From: Ascidia mentula
Lineage: Eukaryota; Chordata; Ascidiacea; Phlebobranchia; Ascidiidae
Assembly (NCBI GenBank): GCA_947561715.1
Contig: OX387200.1
Span: 13,394,501-13,458,500 of the forward strand
DNA: 64,000 nucleotides
Reading direction: 5' to 3'
Made by a program: the position numbers and the translations under genes. This document shows positions 46,897 through 59,347 of the stretch, in pieces. The notes under the pieces are model-generated. The model was given only the letters and a program-made list of their open reading frames with translations. It was not told the DNA's origin and did not search any database. Each line of letters opens with the position of its first letter. Positions within the stretch are counted from its first letter, which is position 1.

Positions 46897-49800
46897 TTAC
46901 AACTTTGTTTGAGTGACAATTTTATACTCGCTTTGTGGTCACGATATTTATTCCATCTTATCAGGCCATGCCACAGGTGACAACAGCTCAACATTTTGAT
47001 TGGATTGGACCAAATATTTTCATAAAGACGACACGCTGCTTTGAGTGCGAATAAATATTCGACAATTTATTGGACACTGCAGAAAAAACCTTTTCCTTGA
47101 AGAAAATGTTGCAATTTTTCGCTGGCAAACGTTTATCAGTGCAGAAATACAAATATATTTGTGTATTATCAACTAAATCTCGAAATAATTATACGAAATA
47201 TTGATTCTATCGGAGTTGGAAATATGTATGGGTTTTGTTTCTCATCTCCAATGGATCGACTTTTACCCAAATTTTACCGATGTCATATTTTAACCACAGT
47301 TTAATAGGTGTGACAAATTTGGTGCTTTTTGAGAAACTGTTTGTTTCTGTGTCTGGATGAACTTCTTATCTGCCAAATATTCGCAAAAGTACAACACTGT
47401 GTTGGCACTTGACTGGCGCTAATAAACGTGTTTCAACAAATGATTAGTAAGCGTGGGATTTACAACGACGATCAGCAAACAGCTCCTGCCAAACTTATAC
47501 ATGTAACTTACTAGATACCGAAATTATCAAATGAAATCGGTTGCGATTTTCTCGTTTCCATTCTACAACTGATGCTTAACATTACTTCATACTAACTTTG
47601 GGTTCCTTGCTGGATTCAATACAAATTCAGTGCACCTAAACATTTCAACCGAATATTATTCACGTTCTTCCGTTCAGTATAGAGAACTGCCATCATGTGT
47701 ACAGAGTTACGCACTGTGTATTCTGAATGGATATTGTGTTAAAACCCGTGGCGGTGCGTTACGCCACTGTAAACGATTTTCTTCTCAGCGTCGATGGCGA
47801 GTCATGAGACAAAGCTGGCATATTTTGAACACCTTGGCAAACGATCTATGAGTAGCACAAGTACTGTGAAGAGGCTGTCCAAAGTCAAAACACCTTATTC
47901 GCTATTGATGTATCAAGTGCTTAATTGGCTCTTTGATCCGAAAACGTTGGATCGTTGAGGCGATTAAAGAGAATATTGCAGAGTCAGAAAGATATTTCTT
48001 AAATACAGGCCGTTTGCCACCAACAACAATTATCGGTGAGACCTTGTTGTTGGCGCGTGCTTGACATAAAGGTTTGATCTGAATGCAACATTTGTTTTGT
48101 TTTGGGTTGATCTGAATGCAACATTTTAGTCAAATGTCAGGTGAAACATGGCCTTGTGATATTTGACAGTTGTACATACTTTTGTTTCCATCACAATAAC
48201 AAATAGCTGTACAAGTTAGAAGCAGAATTAGTCCCTCGCTAAGAAAGCAGACATTTTACTATCTTGTGCAAATATGTGCACTGTGACATAGTTGTCGTAA
48301 CAAAGCAAACATTATTGTAGCGAATTTTGTTGCAACAATGTGGCGTCTGCAGTAGAACAATACAACTGTCTACTAACCCCACATAAGACAATAGTCGAAG
48401 GTGCAGACCACCGATTCTTATCAGTCGTTTACGTACTACTGCATGTATACAGAACACGCCCGAACGAAACCCCGGGTCAAGACGAGCTGATACAGGCATG
48501 TTTACTTCCTATGTCATTGAAAAAAGAAATTTCATCGTAATATATAAATCGCAAAGGCTGCTATACCAAACCACATTTACCTTAAATATTCGTCGAGCTT
48601 AGCGCAGTTTTACAACACCAGTATATTATAAAATGGCATAACCCAATGTAAATGGCAGCAAAACTGATTTTGTCTTTCGACTGTTCCAGTTTAGGAGGCA
48701 AACTCGGCGGAGGTCCACGAAGATAAACATTCTTGCGTTCGACAAAGCTGTTGAGAAATGTGTATCTGGGCCAGGAATCTGAGACCAAACAGACTTCTAA
48801 GTTGCGAAGACGCGAATGCTTTACGATGTGTTTGACGTTGGCAAACACGATTTCGTTATGGGTCCATCTCGTTAAATGCCAACGTCCAGCGTTCAGTTTC
48901 TTTGGGCGTCACTGCCCTCATAAGAATAGACAGAATAAGGACGACAAGTTATAGTTTCCGCTGAATTTAGTAGAGGTCAACAAATCTTAAGTATGCCCAC
49001 TCGATGAGTTTTGCGATATTACTCGTTGATATTCCGACCCATCGCTTCTGCTAAATTTCCGCTGAAATTTTCGTGCCAGTATGTACTTCACATCGATGGG
49101 TATATGTCAAGTTAATTAACAGGCAATTACTACAAGCTGAATTGCTTCGTGCGCTGATGGACCAATTGAAATTTATTACATGATCAACATTAAAATTCCT
49201 ATACTCGAAAATTATGGATCAAATTTACATACAGTATTTTGTCCTAGAATTTGCATTGCGTAGAAAATTGCTCAGAGTTGTTCCACCCAATGTGGTTCAT
49301 CACAGTTGGTTTGGAAGTTAAACTTTTCAAGACGTCTGATCCAAGACAATGAATTCTCAACCATACCCCACTCGGTCACAATTGTCGTTATCTGCAGGTA
49401 TCGCGCAAGCCTTTGTTTTCACTCGCTTGACGCCTGAGTCTAAATTCTAATACGAAACTGTTGCACGCTGTTTAGATTTTATGGTGCGTTCTTTTGTTGC
49501 GCGAGGTTGACAAAAGCGGTAAATTACGCAAAGAGCCTTGGGGCCCAGGTGTCTTTCTTGAGCAATTGTAAGTGTCATTGTTTCGGCAACAGTTTCAATC
49601 CAACCCACTGACAAGTGTGAAGATAGCAAAAAACGCCCGCACCAAAACGACTCCAGTCGACTGGCAAAATGTTTCCATGTATGCGGAAACGTTTGCATGT
49701 TGAGTCAGTGCAGTTGCAAGTACAATTTGTTATGAAATTATTGACAGCTGAGTGTAACATCACAATAGAGTAGAAATCCGCCGGGTAATTTATTGCCGCC

Positions 49801-50180
49801 ATGAGCTCCATCGCTCACAGCCTTTTTCTGGTTGCGACCGATACAGGCAGCGATAGGAGAGAGGTGATAGTTGCTTGTCTGCTGCTTTGCCAACGGCGAG
49901 AGGAAAGGCGCTTGAGAAAAAGCAGGCTCGCAGATTATGATAACAGTGGTGTCGCTGAATGATTTTAGTTTTTGGAGAATATGTTGAAACTTGGCCGAAC
50001 AATTACGTAATTCAAATTCGCAATCTTTTCGATACAAGGTATTTAATACTTTATATTGCTTGTGCAGGTGTAAGTTTTGCAGTGATTGAAATTTAATCGG
50101 GATCTTGAGGTTTTGGAATATCAAGATTCGCGATTTACATAAAAAGTTTCTGACAAAGCAGAACCAAGACCTTGGACAAC
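46897..50180. other. 3.3-kb region between DNAJC11 and the coiled-coil gene
   Basis: After the DNAJC11 3' UTR I see no supported exon on either strand. A short direct repeat, TGATCTGAATGCAACATTT, occurs at about 48076 and 48109. The 153-codon minus-strand frame at 49738-50199 covers the start of the next gene in antisense, has no domain, and is probably chance. The upstream region of the 50181 gene lies at the right end. Confidence 0.4.
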
Positions 50181-53100
50181 ATGAAGCAAGGTTTGTCACG
50201 AGTTGTCACAAACGAGATGAGTCATGACGAGTTTATGGAGACCTTCGGCAGTGCATCGCCTTCACCGACCACTGCAGGTATGTGAATCTCCGTTCGATGC
50301 AAACTCACGTGATTAAAAGGGACAAAAACGAGCGACCAGCAACGAATAATCTAAATATAGATTGATCATGTAACGTTTTTGTTGCATCATTGGGTGGTGT
50401 AAATCGTGTGGCAGTAGTGTTAAGTTGGTGTGTGGCAACAGAACACAAACTGTTATTCGTCTGGGCGCAACGTACCGGCTTAAAGTTTGAAGTTCTGTCT
50501 GTTCCCTTTCCAGAAACTATGATATTTAGCTCCACAAGCGAGGATATGAAACGATCGCACGGTTCAACGGTTTCGGAAGGCTCGAACGAAACGAGTCACG
50601 GATATGGACAGGTTAGTGTACTTACCTTGTATTTATTTATGTGTGTAAGTTGAACGCCGTGGTTTTAAGCTAAACTTTGCCCACGTCTACCATAATGCCG
50701 AAAGCGATGACAAATACCACATCATGTGTCGAGCGAGCTTAATGCGGTTATAAACGCTGTAAGCATTCCTTTGAGATAAAACCTCTGTGGAGCATTGGCA
50801 AAACCAGCGCCTTGCTTGTTATCCGGTAATCCGCCTGGGCGTTGTTACTTTATCTGTATGGTTGCAATCGCGATGGGAGAAAGTGGGAGACTATCGCAAA
50901 CATATTTTTAGCAATATTTCATCGGTCTCTTTCAGCTCAAAAAGGTTTTTAAGTCCAAATTCTCGGGTTATGGGTCGATTCGTGAAAGTATGCAGAATGT
51001 ATGTTTGTGACGTAACGCTACTCGCCTTGTTACGTCATTAACATTGTAGCTCGGTCGTGGAACATCTTGTATATGTAAGCAGAAACTGTTAAACACGAAC
51101 TGGGGGCTTAACGTACACACACGTACACGCGTCCAGCCAGCAATCCTACTGGGTAGTAGCTAATCGTGTTGCCAAGTTCAGTGCGCAGGTGAATGAATTG
51201 TAATTGGTCGGCTCTTTTCCAAACACGTTCGCGTAAAAGAAACAGGTTTGACGTGGTGCGTTTAATGAGTCCCATCGTCGCAGTTTTCAACTACCTTGGG
51301 TACCTAGTTAATTCGCCTACCACCACAAATAAACGCATATTAAGTCGTATAGCAAAAGTAAATTGCCGGGTAGTTACCTTTTTCGTTCAGGGAAATGTTC
51401 AGAGTATTGTACATTAAATTAGTGCTAGTTAGTTTGAATGAAACCGAAGGCAAAGACAGTTTTGTGACATGAGCAAATTTTTTGTTTTTCGAAAAACTAT
51501 TCAAGGAATAAAATATATATGTACAGTTTGACAGTGAGATGACCATCCTTACTTCAGCACTTAAAAAAGAATGTTTGTAAACAGACAGTTTGACAGCCTG
51601 TTTCGACATTTAGAAAGATGGGGGAAAACCAAATAGTACGTCAGTGTTTATTCACACCACTTGAGAAGTGTCGGCAGGTGTTGATGGGTAAAATACAAAA
51701 ATCTATTCCTATCAACTCGTGGAACCAACATCGGTATTGTTGAAGAGTCTCTGCGTGGTGTTTTGCACGTACCAGAGTTTCGAAGCTGGAGTGTTTTTGT
51801 TTGGGTTAAGTGAACGGCGGGAAACGATTCTAGTGGGATTAACTTGTTGATATGTTTATGGGGTCGCGACTACCGTCACCTGTCTGTATCTTGAATCATT
51901 CCTCCTAGTAATGTCATGAACCTTTTCAAACCTGTCCATAGGGGATTTCGACAAACAACTTTGTATCAAATAATAAAGTTTTAATTCCGAGAGTTGGTAC
52001 AGCACCTTAGCCATACGTAATGTATGGGTTGGTAGGCTTGGTATGACTGACCTGAGGATACAATTAAAAGACGTTAACGTCACCTTTGACAGTTGTGAGA
52101 AATTCATAGCTTATAGGAAGCTCGTTATGGCAATGCGAGTTGGCGTAGATAAATAAAGTTTAGTTTTGCCAAGTAAATTTGGCAAGTCATACCAGTAACT
52201 AAGGATAAACTTTTGGAAACTCTAGGATTTTTTTTCTGCTATAAAGTTCCGCAATTTTTGCCAGTCTCCGTGAAATCCAGCGCAACCGATCACGAACAGT
52301 CTGAAAACGAAGCGCGTCAATCACGTTTTTTGCGCTAAACAACATTGCAAATGATGTCTGTTCCTCGTCCACGTCTTAATTTGCAAGTTACCGAGGTCGC
52401 ACAACAAAATCTAAAATGCTGAAAAGATGAACACAGCAAACAATGTTTCGCGATGGTTACAAACCACTTGTATGTGTGGCATGACTTGTTTTGTCGTCAA
52501 CTGCACACGTCGGGAGTACGTAGTTAGTGCGGGTGACACGGACATTAGTGGACCCACGCAGATTTGACAGTTTATTGCCGTCGCTGGAACTGTAAAGTAT
52601 TTTACTCTCACGACGAATTTTTAACGACCCTTGCTATACAGCGTGCAAGTATACATATGCGACGGTTTATTTAAGCTTCCTATTTACCCGTTGCGATTTA
52701 GATTGATCCACAAACGAGCAGGTGATAAGTTGCGTACTATGTAGGTCGATGGCCTGGGAGAACAAACTGGTTTACTTCTGCCTGACATCAGTTGTTTATT
52801 GTTGACGGACGCTAAATAAGCTAATGTTTACGCAAGGATTTAATGTCGGTCGGTTGGTCGCGTTTGCTTTTTGGGACAAACTTTGGAACCACTTTGGTCG
52901 CGTAGTAATTTTTATTGCGACCCAATTACAGCTTCAGTGTGTTGGTGCGAGCCTAGCTTAACCGACTAATGGGAAATTTAATTGTCTTTTAATGGCACGC
53001 AATTGATGGTCGAAGATCCGCATCGCCCAAAGGGTTGGTTGGCCAAAAACGCTTGCTTCCAACCTATAGATTGTCGCAAGTATCACGTGCGCGTTGTTCG

Positions 53101-56100
53101 CGTGTGATTCATATCGATGGCCGCGACACAAAGATTAATTGCAACTCAGTCTGTTTACGGCGGCAGCCGTTTCGGTCTCACTTGCACTGAAGGTTTATAT
53201 TTTGACCTTCGCCGCTACGATTGCCAACCTCTCATATACTTCACCCAAGCTTTGCAACGTGATTTATGTTATTGTGGTTGCCCAGGGCTCACTGCCAAAG
53301 CTTGACTGACCTAGTGAACAATCAGTACTCAGATAGCACCAACTTGTCGCCACTCTTACTGATAAATATTTATGCCAACTGATCTTTCTTGCAGGGTGTT
53401 GAAGGAAAATATAATATGAGGAAAGAAATGAAAAGTACAAGCCGGGAACCAATGCGAGCATTAAAGACAAGAGGTACGTACATATGTTGACTTGTTAGTG
53501 CGTTTTCCCACTTGGCCAAAAGCAGATTTCTTCAATGTGTCTGCTATTTGGTTCTTTCATTGCAATGTTAATTCGACCGTGATATCGAGAAAACAAAGTA
53601 TTTAACATTTTGCTTTAATGTTGCTGTTTGTTGTAGGGTACTTGAGCTCCAGTCAGGAAAATATATTATCAGAAAGTGACAATGTTGCACCGAAAAGCAA
53701 GTTTTCCTCTATTGCAAATCGCCTTGCAAGACGGAGTTTTCGCCTTGGATCGAAGAAAAAGTCACCCAGCGAAGGCTCAATTACTATAGAGAGCAATTCT
53801 AGCTTAAGACCTCCAACACCAACGCGTTTGGGAGCTTTTCTTTTTAAAAGAAGCAAAAGCGTCAGTCGTCAAGCATCCTCGGACTGTACGATTACAAGGT
53901 ACACTTACTGTTAGGAGTGGTCATATAGTTTGACATTTGCCGCAAATATGCCACGAACCTTAGTCGCAAAACTCATCGTAGTCCGTGTTTGGCATTAAAG
54001 TTGATAGCCTACTTAAAGATATGCGAAAAGTTTACTTTCTGCCAGAATGTAACCCACAGAGAATGACCGTAAATAGGTTGATATTATGCAACAAGCCTGG
54101 ACATGCTTTACAGCAAAACTTAGCAAAATCGTTTTAAAACATATTTTTTATGTATTCATTAGCTTTCGGACTCTGCCCGATAATGACGTAATAATAAGAC
54201 CTATCGCGTCAACGCCGAGCCGCCTTGAAGCTCGTCACAGGCGATCGAAGGTGACGCGCAGCATGAGTCTCTCACCATCCACGTCCTTGCTTGTCAAACC
54301 GGTAAGCTGATATTGCATGCTAAACCACGGGTATATTTGTATACAAATGGAAGTTGAGGTTATCACATTTTTTGCTATTCTTTTATATATTAATCAGTTA
54401 AATGCAACTGACTGTTACTTCCGACTTTCCAACTCCTCTTTAGCTAATTTTGTGTGGTCTACTGACTGCTGGATATCCCGAAACGCGCTGTAATTTCCAT
54501 TTCAACTATATCGCACCTCTTTCGCCGTCAATTTTACATCGGGTGATGAGATATAACATTAAAAATTACAAATCAATGTTATTGTTTCTTTAATAATTCT
54601 TGTTACATGTCATGCCATGTTAATTGTGCAAGAACAAATATGTGGTGTGTCAGCGTAACATAATCGTATAGCCTCGCAAGTATTCAGGTTGAACGTAGAA
54701 ACAGACATCATATCTTTAGTAAATTCGGGCAAAAAGACTTAGTTTGCCATCCGGGCAGAAGTGTCGAAGTCAACTTTGTCACGCTGATGCCAATGAATTC
54801 ACCGGCATTGTGTCGCCCCTGAGCATTTCACAATGCAGTGCCCTGAAGGTTCTTAACACGAGGCTTCGTTTTTATTTTATCAGAATTCGGAGCAATCGAA
54901 GCGTCACAGTACGTTTGTTTCATCACGGTGGGAGGAGGCGATTGAAGGTGAAACTGTGGATGGGAAACAGGAGGTTGACCTCCTGCAAAAAATCCTAGAA
55001 CAGAAAGGACAAATCCTCGAACAGCAGCGCAAGTTTCATGAGAAGGTTCGTCGTCGTCGTTTTTCACCATTAAGAAATATGTGTTTTAGTTGTTTCGACC
55101 TTTTCGGTGACGGTTTTTGTCCGAAAACTTTTATATTTGTTTGTGCCTCGAAGAAACCATCTATCTAATGTTAGTGGCCAACTCGGTTCCATTTATTTGT
55201 TCAAAAATTTGAAATTTAATTTATTTTGATCGCCACTGCAAGCTAATTTATAAGGAATATAAGATAAAAGTTTAACGAAGCTAGTTTTCTTCGGATATTA
55301 ACACGATTAAAATGGTCATGGCTTCTTATAAACACTTATTGACGTATTTGTTTGCAGTCGTTGGCGATACGTTCAGAGCATCACGATGGTGATATGACGC
55401 CTGAGAGTGAAATTACCAAGAAATACGAAGCGATCAGGCAGAATGAAGAAATGCGCGTTGTGGCCGTAGTGTCCTTGCTAAACCGGTGAGGAAAATACTT
55501 TTCATCTATTTGCGTTACTGTAACTAAGTTGTTACAAATTTTAAAATTATGCCGTTTTTTTTTCAGACGAAGAAACTCGCTAAAAATAAAATGTAAGCAG
55601 TTTGAGAAGAACGTGACCTCCAGTGACAATGGAAGAGCGAAGTTCATACAGGAACGACTTCTCGAGTTTCGGAGAAAATTGTCGGTTGTCGAACAATGCA
55701 TTGAAGAGCATAAAGACGCGGTGAAGGTATGATAACTTGCTTGCTTGAAGATTTAGATCGTCAATTTGAGACCTTGTTATAATTGCTCCGTTGACCGCGG
55801 TCGGTTAAGTGCCTCTTCACCAGTTCACACGCTATAAATATCTTTTTTTTGTCCGCAGCTTTCTGTCGCCAAGCTCGAACTCAAATGTTGTCTGGATCTT
55901 TTTCAACTGGGCCTGCAAAAAGACGAAGAGTTGTTTTCGAACGGCGCCATTCTGAAAGCAAACAAAATCGGAAAGAGGCACGCAACCATCACTACAGCGC
56001 CATCCTGTGAGACGCTCGGGTCATTGGACGATACGTCGGTTTTCGGTGATTCGGCTTCTGCATCCGCCATGTCCTTGGTTAGCTTTTTTCAATTATGTAT

Positions 56101-57102
56101 TATAAACATATTTTTTTTTAAAAACTTTGCGAAGTTATGGCCTTTCCGAAGCCATGTTATATGTACAGTAAAAATAACTCTTCTAGTGCTGGTCAGCTAA
56201 ACGCAATTGATCATACATTAACATAAGCTGTCAATAATAATGATAGTGACAAGGTGGAATGTAAATTGGCATTTGTTATTTTTCTATAGAACTTTAACCA
56301 GTCATCACCAATACCGCAATCCAAACGACAATCTGGCTCCACCTACCGCAAAGAAAGCCCAGGATATCAAAAGGACGTGAGTTTGGACGAATCATGTGGG
56401 AAGACAACAATTGATGATGCAGGTAATAAATTCTGTTCAGCTTTGAAACAAAATTTCTGACACCAATTTTAATTTCCCTGATCAAAAACTTTATTTGTAT
56501 TTTTCCACATTTATATACAAGCTGAATGCCAAATTAAATTCCATTAATTTTTTCCAGGGAGAAATCGTTCCACAGATTTCGGGATAACTTCCGATTGCGA
56601 CAGCGGTTTCGACAACGGAGACACGTTGAGTCGCAGTGACATTAGCCTCTATGGAAATTTGTCCAAATCCACCGGATCCATAGTTTCATCCTGTTCCTAC
56701 TCGCCCACGCCGTCGATAAAACGCGACAATTTCCACAAGAAACCCATGATGAACGTGTCGTCTGGTGACACGGGAAAATCAACATTGACGTCGCGTTTGG
56801 CCAAACGCAGTGATCTAACGACGCATGGGGGCGCACTTGCCCGAATCGAGGTAAAAGAAAGTTGGCTTGAAGTGATGCAATGAATAGCACAGCCTGACTA
56901 TTTGTTTTCATTACTTAACCTGAAAAACTAATCGGATAGTCTAAATGTTTAGTATTACATTGTCTAAAAGTATTTTGTGCTTATGACATGCTGGATAAAA
57001 AAACAACATTATTTTTTTAAGGATTTTGAGGTTTTTGCCGAAAAAAGGAAACGTTGTATCTCCAACAACGGAAAACTCGTACCTCTAAAAGGCGGTTGTT
57101 GA
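50181..57102 (+). CDS. Unrecognised serine-rich, coiled-coil protein, 12 exons
   Basis: Exons: 50181-50277, 50514-50611, 53395-53473, 53637-53898, 54163-54301, 54884-55045, 55358-55485, 55567-55726, 55859-56077, 56290-56422, 56558-56850 and 57022-57102. All have GT-AG ends and the phases close exactly, for 616 residues. The N-terminal third is basic and Ser/Thr-rich, with a patch RLARRSFRLGSKKKSPSEG and repeated kinase-like sites (KRSKSVSRQAS, RRSKVTRSMSLS). Residues about 240-430 are predicted helical/coiled coil: LLQKILEQKGQILEQQRKF, then EMRVVAVVSLLNRRRNSLKI, then FIQERLLEFRRKLSVVEQCI. The C-terminal third is again Ser-rich and ends DFEVFAEKRKRC...VPLKGGC. No signal peptide or membrane segment is seen. 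It may be a cytoskeletal or signalling scaffold, but I cannot name the family. The first intron pair spans 2.8 kb; an alternative promoter there is possible. Confidence 0.7.
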
Positions 57103-59347
57103 ATTGCTGCCGACCGTGACGATCAAAGCTTCGTGTATTTTTTGTCGAATACAGTTCAAATATTGATTTTTGTACATGTTTTGTTTACACTCGATGACAT
57201 TACACTTTTTAGTTGTAATTGACCGTTTTCAAGTCTTGCCATAACCCATGCAGTGAGCTATATTTATGTTGATACAAAGCCATATGTGCGATGGTTGCTT
57301 TTCTTATTTCACTCAATAAACTCCCCTTTGAACATATTGTTACAAATGTGAAACTAGTGAGCAAGGATGAAAGCTTAGGAGACAGACAGCATTTTGCACC
57401 CAGTATCAAGGTCGCAGACAATCGTATCAGTTACTTTATATGACAAGGGACAAACAGCTTCGTCAAGATTGTCACACTCTATGCATTTATTATTTGTTCG
57501 CTTTGAATTTCAGGCTATAACCTTAAACATTCCAGGGGGTTATTTCGGAAGTTTAACAAAACTCACCATGTATTACATTTTGTCCCCCCGGACGTATACA
57601 AGTCGCTTGTCGTCTTTACACAATTGTTAACGACGTTGTCAGCATCACGCGCTAACTTATTCTTATACTTGTCAACCCGGTCGTGAAGTGAAGTGACCGA
57701 CACCAATGCTGAGTGATTTGTTTACACAATCGATTATAGAAGGGTCGAAGTTTTGTTAACCGTTCCACTTCAACAAACGTAACGGTCGCCAAAATATCAT
57801 CAACTATTTCGACGTGAAATGCATTTAATACCACTTTATTTAGCTGGTAAGAAACAAATGCGAGTTTTAATTCGGTTGGGTTTAAATTATAATTTAGACA
57901 CCATCACTGATCAGAACTTTACTTCTAACTTCTTCACAAACCTTATTCTCCCGACTTCTCAAATAAGAATTGTTCCATTTGCAAACACGAAGTACCAAAT
58001 TAATTTGCTGAGGTCTGTACCAAACTTTTTCTATTAAAATTTTGGAAATCATCGGTTTCATTGCAAACAAACATTTAATAATATGTTGTCGAGTGGTGAC
58101 ACGCGTTGTGTTTTACTCATAGTGGTTTGTGGTGACGTTGGACAAGAAGAGAATCTTCAGCGAGTATCTACCGCGTGTGTTGTATGTTCTGGTGTTTAAC
58201 TAGATCAAACTTTGATCGGCGGATGTAAAAGTTGCGTGGAGCGATTTGACTCAAGAATCCTTTCTTTCGACCTCATGAAACGAAAGGTAACAAAGCAAAT
58301 GTTTGAGTAATGACTCTACGCTACAGACGATGCTCGCTTTCTGATCAGACCGTGGCAGAGTGCACAAGATTTCGGAACCTCAGCATGACGTTTAGAGTGT
58401 CTGTACTACCTGCTGCTTTTGGCTTGTAAAAGTCTGTGTTTGCTTTGGTCGACCTAACTCCCATCGCTGTATACTCACTATCCATATAAGCCTCACTTCT
58501 AGTCGATGTAAGCCACTGTTGAGATTGCTGACAATAAGAACAGTTACTTCAAATTGGCCTGGTGTTAACTTCCAGAAAAAAAGCAGCAAAGTAATTGAAT
58601 AGAGAGTAGAGCAATAAGAACTTCAACTCAGTTTGCCGAAGATAAGTCATGTCTTGACTTGTCCTTCACAGGTAATTACGGCTTGTTCCTATGAGATATT
58701 GTTTACTTATTGTTCAGGCTTAGTCTAGCTCAGTTAAGTTTTGGGTGGGCTGTGGCTCATTTGTTGTTTTTGCTGTTTTGCGCTTATAAAAGCACAAGTT
58801 TTCACATGTTCCAATGTTGCTAAACGCTGCGTTTTATGCTTATGTTTCCCAACCGTTTGCCTAACAAACCACAACGTTTCTAGACATTGAAATATCCTCC
58901 GTAAGTCAATGACATTTCCTTAATAAACAACATTTGTCGTTCACAAGGCTGTTTGTGACTAGGTAAGTTGGAACAACAAACCAGAGAGGAAACGACGTTA
59001 CTCAGTTTACCACATCAAGCTAGCTGTGTATGAGATCAATATGCTGAAAAATTGAACTTATTGGCTATAATATCGGGTTAGTGGAGACAGATGGCACTTA
59101 TGAAAGCCATGTATCGTTTCGCGTGTATGATTTTAAAACAAGCCTATAATAATAGTCTATGCTAATGAAGGGGTTGAGTTGCTCGCGTAATTTAGTTACT
59201 GTATATACGTATGTTGTTTACTATACCACAGAGATGTTTACAGTATGACGTAGGAGGTATTGCAGTAGGCAAGTAATATATCAAATCCATTCCTGAATAA
59301 GATCTGGTGTATGATATGATTTAACTTTATATCACAGTTCTCGTAAA
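57103..59347. other. Intergenic region between the coiled-coil and PH-domain genes
   Basis: Contains the 3' UTR of the upstream gene (AATAAA at 57315-57320) and presumably the promoter and any non-coding first exons of the PH gene. Short frames here lack splice context. I see nothing else. Confidence 0.4.

Noticed and set aside
49738-50199. 153-codon minus-strand frame
   Set aside because: It lies antisense to the first exon of the 50181 gene, with no domain, no splice sites and ordinary composition. It is probably chance.
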